Positions 1-5,999 of a stretch of 7,817 nt of DNA are shown here, in pieces. The notes below the pieces were generated by a model, which saw only the letters and a program-made list of their open reading frames with translations, did no database searches and was not told the origin of the DNA. Every line of letters starts with the position of its first letter. Positions within the stretch are counted from its first letter, which is position 1. The position numbers and the translations under genes are program-made. This DNA comes from Deltaproteobacteria bacterium (lineage in GTDB: Bacteria > Desulfobacterota > Binatia > UBA9968), in the NCBI GenBank assembly GCA_021323355.1, contig JAJONK010000137.1:1-7817 (forward strand). Reading direction: 5' to 3'.

Positions 1-1
1 A

Positions 2-1204
2 AACCTCGGCTTGCCGCTGGAACTCTCGAACCTCGACTTGGTACGAGCCTTCCGTCAGAAGCTCGTTACGCATGAGCCGATCAAGCATAAAGTAGTGACT
101 AAAGGTCCCATCCTGGAGAACGTGGATTCAGGTGACAAGGTCAATCTGCTCAAGTTCCCCGTGCCGTTCATGCACGAGCTCGATGGCGGACGTTTCATCG
201 GCACTGCCTGCCTGGTTACAACGCGGGATCCGGATGAAGGCTGGGTTAATTTCGGCGCCTACCGCGGCATGGTTCATGACGAAAAGAGCATGGGGTTGTA
301 CATTTCTCCTGGTAAGCATGGCAGCATTCAACGCGCCAAATACTTCGAACGCGGAAAACCCTGCCCGGTTGTTATCTCGGTCGGTCAGGACCCTGTGTTG
401 TTTATGGTTTCCGGTAACGAGATCGATTACGGTGTGGGCGAATTTGATTATGCCGGTGGACTGAAGGGTGCGCCCATCGAGATCATCGAAGGTAAAGCCA
501 CCGGACTACCATTTGCCGCCAACGCAGAAATTGTCATCGAAGGGTGGATGGATCCCACCGACCGGAAGACCGAAGGACCGTTCGGTGAGTGGACCGGTTA
601 TTATGCCAGCTCGAGCCGTCCGGAACCGGTGGTACGGGTTGAAAACATTTACTACCGCAATGATCCAATTCTCTGTTGCGCACGGCCCGGCCGGCCGCCG
701 TCGGATTATTCAATCGCCAAATGTATGGTCAAGGCGGCCTTGATCTGGGAGCAGGTTGAGAAATGCGGCGTCCCTGATGTCAAAGGCGTGTGGTGTCACG
801 AGGCGGGTGGCGGACGTTTGTTTAACATCATTTCGATCAAGCAACGTTATCCGGGCCATGCGCGTCAAGCCATGCTGGCAGCCTCCCAGGTCCATGCCGG
901 CGCCTATCTCGGCCGCTATGTGATAGTTGTCGACGACGACATTGATCCAACGAATACGTTCGATGTTATATGGGCTTTGGCGAGCCGTTCGGATCCGGTG
1001 GAGTCTATCGAAATCCTACGCCGTTGCTGGAGTGGTCCTCTCGATCCGCGCATTCACCCGAGCAAGAAGGGTTTCAACTCGCGTGCGGTCATCGATGCGT
1101 GCCGGCCGTTTGAATGGATGAAAGAGTTCCCGCCGGTGGCAGAGTCATCTCCCGAATTGCGCGAGAAGATCTATAACAAGTGGAAGAAAGTTATCGAAGC
1201 TTAG
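2..1204 (+). CDS. UbiD-family prenyl-FMN-dependent (de)carboxylase, 5'-truncated by window edge
   Basis: The reading frame is open from base 2, so the true start lies upstream. About 400 residues are present, and full UbiD proteins usually have roughly 450-500, so only the N-terminal part is missing. Numbering from the Leu codon at 11, UbiD landmarks are visible: Asn80 and Arg85 in NFGAYRGM, His103, Glu144 in GEFDYAGG, and the EGPFGEWTGYY block with Glu188 and Glu193. By analogy with Fdc1, Arg85, Glu188 and Glu193 form the Arg-Glu-Glu catalytic set, while Asn80, His103 and Glu144 lie in the metal/prenyl-FMN phosphate site. Family knowledge: these cytosolic enzymes reversibly decarboxylate aromatic or alpha,beta-unsaturated acids and need prenyl-FMN made by UbiX, which is not in this window. 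The active site looks intact. The substrate cannot be read from the sequence; it may be a hydroxybenzoate-like aromatic acid rather than the ubiquinone precursor, so no ubiD symbol is given. A terminator follows 25 nt after the stop. Confidence 0.93.
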   Translation, partial: NLGLPLELSNLDLVRAFRQKLVTHEPIKHKVVTKGPILENVDSGDKVNLLKFPVPFMHELDGGRFIGTACLVTTRDPDEGWVNFGAYRGMVHDEKSMGLYISPGKHGSIQRAKYFERGKPCPVVISVGQDPVLFMVSGNEIDYGVGEFDYAGGLKGAPIEIIEGKATGLPFAANAEIVIEGWMDPTDRKTEGPFGEWTGYYASSSRPEPVVRVENIYYRNDPILCCARPGRPPSDYSIAKCMVKAALIWEQVEKCGVPDVKGVWCHEAGGGRLFNIISIKQRYPGHARQAMLAASQVHAGAYLGRYVIVVDDDIDPTNTFDVIWALASRSDPVESIEILRRCWSGPLDPRIHPSKKGFNSRAVIDACRPFEWMKEFPPVAESSPELREKIYNKWKKVIEA

Positions 1205-1228
1205 GAAAAACTCTGGTTGTGCTTACAG

Positions 1229-1263
1229 GAGGGCGGCCGCAGATGCAGTCGCCCTCTTTTTTT
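1229..1263 (+). terminator. Rho-independent terminator after the UbiD-family gene
   Basis: A perfect 7-bp GC-rich stem (GAGGGCG at 1229-1235 with CGCCCTC at 1250-1256) encloses a 14-nt loop. The loop can form two more inner GC pairs (1239-1240 with 1245-1246). Seven T residues follow directly at 1257-1263. It sits 25 nt past the UbiD stop codon and about 60 nt before the SDR start, so it should end or attenuate transcription between two genes on the same strand. Confidence 0.85.
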
Positions 1264-1309
1264 GAACTCTGTTGCATCAGATAGATGGCCCGCAGTGGGC
1301 TGCCTACCG

Positions 1310-1316
1310 AAAGGAG
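1310..1316 (+). promoter_or_regulatory. Ribosome binding site fixing the SDR start
   Basis: AAAGGAG lies 5 nt upstream of the ATG at 1322. It supports that ATG over an in-frame upstream start at 1217, which would place the N-terminus across the terminator. A short inverted repeat (GCCC 1288-1291, GGGC 1297-1300) lies just upstream. I saw no convincing promoter hexamers between 1264 and 1310. Confidence 0.8.
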
Positions 1317-1321
1317 CAATC

Positions 1322-2107
1322 ATGAAATTAGCTGGCCAGGTAGCTGTAGTGGTGGGTGGTGCTCGAGGTATCGGCGAGGCGATTGCCCACCTCTTCTCTA
1401 AAGAAGGCGCCAACGTTGTTTTGGTCGATCTCGATAAGGCTAAGTCGCAATTGGATGGCGTGGCTCAAGCAATTAACCAACGGGGCGGCAATGCAATCGC
1501 TCTTATTGCCGATGCCACTGATGATGCACAGGTCAACAACATGGTAAACGAAGTTCTCGAGCGCCATGGCAAAATCGATGTCCTCGTCAACAGCGCGGGA
1601 TTACGCGGGCCGCTCGTCCCGGTTCAAGACATCACTGAGGAGGAATGGGATCTTGTTCTTTCAGTTAATCTGAAGGCTGTGTTTCTGTGCTCCAGGGCAG
1701 TGTTAAAAGTGATGATCAAACAGAAAAGCGGCAGCATCGTCAGCATCTCCGGCACCGCCGGAAAAGAAGGTATGGCCCTGCGCGGTTCTCTTTGCGCCGC
1801 CAAGTGGGGATTATTGGGGTTGACTCAGACCATCGCCAAAGAGGCCGGACCCTACGGCATCAGAGCCAATATCATTTGTCCCGGTGGTATGGATGAGCCC
1901 GACCTGCGGGTCATGTATGCGGAACGGGCCAAGGGACTTGGAATGGAATTCTCGCAGTTGGAGAAAAGCATCTTGGAGCTGACGCCTTTGCGAAAATATG
2001 CCAAACACGAGGAAGTCGCAAAAGCTGCTTTATTTCTCGCATCGAGCGACTCATCGCACACCACCGGAGAATCGCTCAACGTTTCCGGCGGACGGTTGAT
2101 GAATTGA
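1322..2107 (+). CDS. SDR-fold protein lacking the catalytic Ser and Tyr
   Basis: The 261-residue protein has the length and fold signature of a classical short-chain dehydrogenase/reductase. Visible elements are a Rossmann Gly motif VGGARGIG (residues 11-18, Val in place of the usual Thr), Asp36 at the end of beta-2 (suggesting NAD(H) over NADP(H)), Asp64, NSAG (90-93), Asn116, the helix after Lys161, PGG near 208-210, and a C-terminal GESLNVSGG. Aligning it by eye to 3alpha/20beta-HSD puts Gly144 at the catalytic Ser position and Leu157 (codon CTT at 1790-1792) at the catalytic Tyr position; Asn116 and Lys161 are kept. The reading frame around the site is intact, so this is not a frameshift. 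The protein may bind dinucleotide but do different chemistry, or be a non-catalytic partner. It sits downstream of the UbiD-family gene but behind a terminator, and converges with sfsA. Family assignment is secure; function is unknown. Confidence 0.93.
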   Translation: MKLAGQVAVVVGGARGIGEAIAHLFSKEGANVVLVDLDKAKSQLDGVAQAINQRGGNAIALIADATDDAQVNNMVNEVLERHGKIDVLVNSAGLRGPLVPVQDITEEEWDLVLSVNLKAVFLCSRAVLKVMIKQKSGSIVSISGTAGKEGMALRGSLCAAKWGLLGLTQTIAKEAGPYGIRANIICPGGMDEPDLRVMYAERAKGLGMEFSQLEKSILELTPLRKYAKHEEVAKAALFLASSDSSHTTGESLNVSGGRLMN

Positions 2108-2247
2108 GGCTTCGAGCTATTCCGTGCTAGGGCACTCCGTTTAGACAGAGCTGAGGCCCGATTCATCTTATTGGCAAAGTTGATTGTCACCCAAACCGTC
2201 TCTCTCAACGAGGGCTGGAGCTGCGTCCGTACTAGTTGGAGATCTGA

Positions 2248-2943
2248 TCAGAATCTCGCTTCAAGCCGCTCGGTCAGGACCACTTCCTTAGCCGTGACTC
2301 GTGCTCGATAAGGCAGCGCTTCCACGCCCGCTTTGACGGCTCGGCGCAACCAGCGACCGTACTCCGAGTCGATTTCATCGGCCGGTCGAAAATAGTTGCA
2401 GTCGCCGCGTTGGATTACGAAAACTACCGCGGCCCGATGGCCTTTTCTGCGAAGCCAGATCAATTCTTTCAAATGTTTAGTGCCGCGCTCGGTAACTGCA
2501 TCGGGAAATGCCGCCGCACCATCTATGGCGAGTGTGACATTTTTAACTTCGACGAAACAAAAGCCATTATTGTCATCGAGCCGCAGATCTAATCGTGTGC
2601 CCTGGCGCGTAATCACTTCACGATGGATTGCCGTATATCCCCGCAGTTCGCTGATGACGCCTTTTTCTATGGACTCGGCGACGAGTCGGTTCGGATGCAG
2701 GGTGTTAATGCCGACCCAAGTTGTTCCGACTTTGACGATTTCCCAAGTATACAGCAAACGGCGGCCTTCCTTCGTGCTGGGTGAAATATACACCGTGCTA
2801 CCGGGTTCGGCGCAGCCTGTCATGCTGCCGGTGTTGGTGCAGTGGGCTATGACGACTCGGCCGTCAGCCAGGCGTACATCGGCGAGAAAACGTTTGTATC
2901 GGCGAACAAGAATGCCGCGGATAAGCCGATCAGGAAAACGCAT
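2248..2943 (-). CDS. sfsA: SfsA, sugar fermentation stimulation protein homologue
   Basis: The 231-residue product matches E. coli SfsA (about 234 aa) along its length: RYKRFLAD (15-22), HCTNTGSMTGC (34-44), WEI near 67-69, NTLxxNRL (80-87), LDLRL with Asp119, VEVKNVTL with Glu132 and Lys134, and FPDAVTERGTKHL (146-158). Family knowledge: an N-terminal OB-like fold is followed by a PD-(D/E)xK nuclease-like domain; Asp119-Glu132-x-Lys134 fits that core. SfsA was named for stimulating maltose use and nonspecific DNA binding, and its biochemical role remains unclear. I chose the ATG at 2943 because it aligns with the E. coli start; a TTG two codons upstream (2949) is possible. There is no evident Shine-Dalgarno, but a TATAAC lies 7 nt upstream, so a leaderless transcript is possible. 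The gene is convergent with the SDR gene and divergent from the molybdenum hydroxylase gene. The 140-nt gap at 2108-2247 holds no clear terminator. Confidence 0.95.
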   Translation of the reverse strand: MRFPDRLIRGILVRRYKRFLADVRLADGRVVIAHCTNTGSMTGCAEPGSTVYISPSTKEGRRLLYTWEIVKVGTTWVGINTLHPNRLVAESIEKGVISELRGYTAIHREVITRQGTRLDLRLDDNNGFCFVEVKNVTLAIDGAAAFPDAVTERGTKHLKELIWLRRKGHRAAVVFVIQRGDCNYFRPADEIDSEYGRWLRRAVKAGVEALPYRARVTAKEVVLTERLEARF

Positions 2944-2950
2944 GAACAAA

Positions 2951-2956
2951 GTTATA
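2951..2956 (-). promoter_or_regulatory. Possible -10 element for a leaderless sfsA transcript
   Basis: On the minus strand TATAAC ends 7 nt before the sfsA ATG at 2943, a spacing that would start transcription at or next to the start codon. No good -35 lies at the usual spacing (TAGGAA at 2979-2974). A perfect TTGACA at 2969-2964 (minus) is only 7 nt from it, too close to pair with it. This is suggestive only. Confidence 0.25.
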
Positions 2957-3031
2957 GCCGATGTGTCAATCGATTCCTAACATTCGATGTTTGCTGATCG
3001 AGCCGCATCATCAATCGACGCGTTTTCGTTT

Positions 3032-3037
3032 TTGACA
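3032..3037 (+). promoter_or_regulatory. Candidate -35 hexamer upstream of the molybdenum hydroxylase gene
   Basis: A perfect TTGACA lies 79 nt before the ATG at 3117 and points toward that gene. At 16-18 nt spacing the -10 candidates (TTTCCT, TTCCTT) are poor, so a complete sigma-70 promoter is not shown. It is part of TTGACAC, which is inverted at 2963-2969 facing sfsA. Confidence 0.25.
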
Positions 3038-3116
3038 CGTAACACGCTGCAGCTTTCCTTGCGCGGGAAACATCGCTTTGTTAGGTTCAACGAAAATTAG
3101 CTGTGGATGGAGAGCA

Positions 3117-5333
3117 ATGGTCAAACAATCGCTCAAGTTTGTCGGTCAGAGTGTCCCGCGAGTAGATGGCATTGAAAAAGTTACAGGCCAGGCGAAATTT
3201 CTCGGCGATTTGGCTGTGCCCGGGATGCTGCACGGGAAGGTGGTTCGCAGTTCCTATCCTCACGCGAGGATTGTCTCAATCGACGCGTCCAAAGCTGAAG
3301 CGCTTGAAGGCGTCGCGGCGGTACTGACGAATGCGGATATATCGGATCTCAACGCCATTTACTCCGGGCGCCCGGTGATTGCGATGAATAAAGTCCGTTA
3401 CGTTGGAGAACCAGTAGCAGCTGTTGCGGCAGTCGATCAGGCCACGGCTGAACAGGCTGCCGCGCTAATCGAGGTGCAATATGAGGAACTTCCGGTCGCC
3501 ATCGGCATCGATAGGGCGCGCGCCCCCGGCGCTGCTCTGATACACGAAGGGCGGAGCGATAACATCTGCAGTCACGAGAGCGTGGTCCGCGGCGATGTGC
3601 ACGAGGCCTTTGCGCAGTCTCATTTGGTTCTCGAAGACCAGTTTACGTTTCCGATGGTTTATCATTATGCGATGGAGCCGCACGCGGTCATTGCCCATTG
3701 GAATGAAGATGGCGTTACTGTGTGGTCTTCGGCGCAGCATCCCTTCCAGGTACGGGGCGATATCGGCAAAGTATTTCGTTTGCCGACGTCGAGAGTGCGG
3801 ATGGTGATCTCATATTTGGGTGGAGGCTATGGCAGCAAGTCGTACACCAAGTTCGAGCCGCTGGTTGTCGCCTTGGCGCGCAAAGCGAAGGCGCCCGTTC
3901 GAGTTTGTAACTCGGTCGGCGAGTCCATGATTACAGTCCGCCGCCACGCGGCGCAGGTGAGGATCAAAACCGGTTTTAAGAACGATGGCACGATCACTGC
4001 TCGGGAGGCTGAAATCTATCTCGACACCGGCGCCTATGACGACAACGGCCCGGCCGTTACGATTCGCGCGGCAACCCGCGTCATTGGTCCTTATCGGATT
4101 CCTAATATTCTGACGCATGCGTATTCGGTGTATACCAACTCCGGTTCCGCGGGTTCGTTTCGCGCGATCGGCGCGCCGCAGGTTATTTTCGCAGGCGAAT
4201 CACAAATCGACATTGCGGCGGCCCGTCTAGGCATGGATCCGGCGGAATTGCGCCAAAAAAATCTCTTGAAAAAGGGTGAGGAACTCCGTCCCGGTCTTAA
4301 AGGCATCGATGCCGATTTGAATTACGGCCTTAAGAAGCTCGTCGGCGCGAGCCAATGGAAATCCATAACCAAGAAGAAGGCTGCGCCAGTTGGATTAGCC
4401 TGCGCTGTGACCAATGCGGGAGCCACCCCGGTATCAGTTGCCATGGCACGCCTGCAGTCCGACGGCGTTGTGAATCTTTTCGCCGGCAGCACCGAGATGG
4501 GGCAAGGAGTGCGAACGGTTCTCTCCCAGATCGCCGCCGAGGAATTGAGTATTCCGCTCGGTCGTATTCGTGTGGCCGGTGCGGACACCAAAGTCACGCC
4601 TTACGATAGCTCAACGGGTTCCAGCCGGTCGACCACCTGTATGGGTAACGCGGTGCAAGGCGCGGCTCGGGATTTGAGAAAACAATTGGTCATGATTGCT
4701 GCGGAGACATTTCGCGTGCCACAGAACCAAGTCAAACTTCAGGATGGCTCTCTGATTAGCGGCGAGGCGCGTCTGACGTTCCAAGAAGCGCTCGAGCGCC
4801 GTTTCGGTAAAGGCTCCGGTGGCGAGTTGATCGGACACGGCGAGACCACTCCAGGACTAACGGAGAACAAAATGCCGGTGTTCTGGGAAGTCGGCATGGG
4901 CATGGTCGAACTCCAGATCGATGAAGATACCGGTGAAATTGGCGTCAAGCGTTTGATTTCCGTTGCGGACGTCGGCAAGGCGATCCACCCAGGGGGCTGC
5001 GTGGGCCAGGAAGAGGGCGCGGCTATGATGGGCATCGGCCATACGCTGTTTGAACAGATGGTCTATGACGCCAACGGTAATCTGCTCAACCCGAATCTGG
5101 TTGATTACCGAGTGCCGAGTTTCAACGATACTCCTGAGGAGTTCCGTACGATCTTGGTGGAGAACGAGGACGGTCCCGGTCCCTATGGAGTTCGTGGTAT
5201 GGGCGAAGGCGGTTTGTTATCGGTGGCGCCATCCGTTTGCAATGCGTTGGAGCGGGCCACAGGAGTTCGTATCAAAGACCTGCCGCTGACCCCTGAACGT
5301 GTCTGGCGCGCTCTTAAAGAAGCTAAGAAGTAA
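3117..5333 (+). CDS. Xanthine dehydrogenase-family molybdopterin-binding large subunit
   Basis: The 738-residue protein has the usual length of a stand-alone molybdenum-cofactor subunit. The N-terminal a/b-hammerhead begins VGQSVPRVDG (9-18) and KVTGQAKFLGD (21-31). Cofactor-site motifs follow: AMEPH (185-189), GGGYGSK (235-241), SFRAIGAPQ (347-355), EMGQGV (460-465), SSRSTTCMGNA (502-512) and GMGEGG, with the likely catalytic base Glu697. The CO dehydrogenase loop with its active-site Cys (AYRCSFR) is absent, so this is not CoxL; a xanthine, hydroxybenzoyl-CoA, quinoline or aldehyde-type substrate is possible. Partners normally needed are a [2Fe-2S] subunit and an FAD subunit; neither is adjacent, since the flanking genes are sfsA and a GNAT enzyme. 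The ATG at 3117 is preceded by GGAGAG (3109-3114), and the protein begins right where the family normally does. A TTG at 3078 would only add an unconserved stretch. The gene is probably cotranscribed with the GNAT gene 59 nt downstream. Confidence 0.92.
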   Translation: MVKQSLKFVGQSVPRVDGIEKVTGQAKFLGDLAVPGMLHGKVVRSSYPHARIVSIDASKAEALEGVAAVLTNADISDLNAIYSGRPVIAMNKVRYVGEPVAAVAAVDQATAEQAAALIEVQYEELPVAIGIDRARAPGAALIHEGRSDNICSHESVVRGDVHEAFAQSHLVLEDQFTFPMVYHYAMEPHAVIAHWNEDGVTVWSSAQHPFQVRGDIGKVFRLPTSRVRMVISYLGGGYGSKSYTKFEPLVVALARKAKAPVRVCNSVGESMITVRRHAAQVRIKTGFKNDGTITAREAEIYLDTGAYDDNGPAVTIRAATRVIGPYRIPNILTHAYSVYTNSGSAGSFRAIGAPQVIFAGESQIDIAAARLGMDPAELRQKNLLKKGEELRPGLKGIDADLNYGLKKLVGASQWKSITKKKAAPVGLACAVTNAGATPVSVAMARLQSDGVVNLFAGSTEMGQGVRTVLSQIAAEELSIPLGRIRVAGADTKVTPYDSSTGSSRSTTCMGNAVQGAARDLRKQLVMIAAETFRVPQNQVKLQDGSLISGEARLTFQEALERRFGKGSGGELIGHGETTPGLTENKMPVFWEVGMGMVELQIDEDTGEIGVKRLISVADVGKAIHPGGCVGQEEGAAMMGIGHTLFEQMVYDANGNLLNPNLVDYRVPSFNDTPEEFRTILVENEDGPGPYGVRGMGEGGLLSVAPSVCNALERATGVRIKDLPLTPERVWRALKEAKK

Positions 5334-5366
5334 GCTTCTTCGCTGGCTCCATCGAGGAGAAGCGCA

Positions 5367-5396
5367 GTGACTGACCCTGGCAAAGAGGACACATGA
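5367..5396 (+). CDS. Possible 9-residue minicistron overlapping the GNAT start
   Basis: A GTG at 5367 follows a strong Shine-Dalgarno (GAGGAGA, 5354-5360) at 6-nt spacing. It opens a 9-codon frame (VTDPGKEDT) whose TGA stop overlaps the ATG of the acetyltransferase gene as ATGA at 5393-5396. This arrangement is typical of translational coupling. The peptide has no recognisable family and could be chance; no composition or conservation evidence is available here. Confidence 0.25.
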   Translation: MTDPGKEDT

Positions 5397-5893
5397 GTTT
5401 CTGGGGGAGTTTGCCGGATTTTGAAATACGCCAGGCTACTATCGATGACGTGCCGTTGATTCTTTGTTTCATCAAAAAGCTCGCCCACTATGAAAGACTA
5501 GCGCACGAAGTCGTCGCCACCGAGGAGTCGTTGAGGGAGACCCTATTTAGCTCGGGGAAAACGGCGGAGGTTGCCATCGGCTATTTCCAGAGCAAACCGA
5601 TTGGCTTGGTGCTGTTCTTCCACAACTATTCGACTTTCTTGGGCCGGCCGGGGCTCTACATTGAGGATCTCTTCGTCGATGAACCATACCGTAGGAGGGG
5701 GTTCGGGGCAGCGTTACTGCGCTACGTAGCGCGCTTAGCCATCGAGCGAAACTGCGGGCGGCTCGAATGGTCTGTGCTAGACTGGAATAAACCCGCCGTA
5801 GATTTCTATACCAAGCTCGGTGCGGTCCCAATGAACGGTTGGACCGTGTTTCGGGTGACGGGAGAAAGTTTGGCCAATCTCGCCGCGCAATGA
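5393..5893 (+). CDS. GNAT N-acetyltransferase, spermidine/spermine (SSAT)-like
   Basis: The 166-residue protein is a single-domain GNAT enzyme that transfers acetyl from acetyl-CoA to an amine. It resembles human SSAT and bacterial diamine/thialysine acetyltransferases throughout: IRQATIDDVPLIL (12-24), IKKLAHYERL (27-36), FFHNYSTFLGRPGLYIEDLFV (75-95), the acetyl-CoA pyrophosphate loop RRRGFG (100-105), WSVLDWNKPAVDFY (126-139) and KLGA (141-144). Glu91 matches the proposed SSAT base (Glu92) and Tyr139 the general acid (Tyr140). The likely substrate class is polyamines, diamines or thialysine-like amines, but the exact one cannot be told. The start ATG at 5393 has AGAGGA just upstream, and no longer in-frame start is evident. 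The gene is in the same orientation as the molybdenum hydroxylase gene (59-nt gap) and converges with the histidine kinase gene. A functional tie to the hydroxylase is not evident. Confidence 0.93.
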   Translation: MSFWGSLPDFEIRQATIDDVPLILCFIKKLAHYERLAHEVVATEESLRETLFSSGKTAEVAIGYFQSKPIGLVLFFHNYSTFLGRPGLYIEDLFVDEPYRRRGFGAALLRYVARLAIERNCGRLEWSVLDWNKPAVDFYTKLGAVPMNGWTVFRVTGESLANLAAQ

Positions 5894-5945
5894 GTCGTCT
5901 GCGCAGCATCGACAGCTTGGCTACGGAGAACTTCTTAGAATTGAT

Positions 5946-5975
5946 CGCAGCTTCTTGGGATAGTATTCCGCTGCG
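5946..5975. terminator. Weak hairpin between convergent genes, possible terminator
   Basis: CGCAGC (5946-5951) can pair with GCTGCG (5970-5975), and inside it GGGA (5957-5960) can pair with TTCC (5966-5969, one G-U pair) around a 5-nt loop, leaving a 5-nt bulge on one side. It lies between the ends of the GNAT gene (+) and the kinase gene (-). Neither side has a real T-tract, so termination is only a possibility. Confidence 0.25.
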
Positions 5976-5999
5976 TAGCTTTGGGCTTGTTAATGTTAG

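Noticed and set aside
1217..1321. N-terminal extension of the SDR protein by 35 residues
   Set aside because: It would run across the intrinsic terminator, has no SDR similarity, and the ATG at 1322 has an ideal RBS.
2239..2257. Hairpin GAGAT/ATCTC with inner CTGATCAG at the sfsA stop
   Set aside because: It is short, overlaps the coding end and has no T-tract in either direction, so it is not a credible terminator.
2396..2980. A 194-codon open frame on the + strand
   Set aside because: It lies opposite the well-supported sfsA gene and its translation has no domain-like pattern; it is an antisense shadow.
2966..3018. Direct repeat TCAATCGA at 2966-2973 and 3011-3018
   Set aside because: Two 8-bp copies 45 nt apart are within chance expectation and have no symmetry of their own.
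3078..3116. TTG start 13 codons before the molybdenum hydroxylase ATG
   Set aside because: The family's N-terminal motif begins right after the ATG at 3117, which has its own RBS.
3117..5333. Aerobic CO dehydrogenase large subunit (CoxL)
   Set aside because: The active-site Cys loop AYRCSFR is absent; the aligned region reads SAGSFRAIG.
5317..5340. Hairpin AAGAAGCT/AGCTTCTT over the molybdenum hydroxylase stop codon, with a competing AAGAAG/CTTCTT pairing
   Set aside because: The stem is AT-rich, overlaps coding sequence and has no T-tract; it is probably a by-product of Lys/Glu codons.
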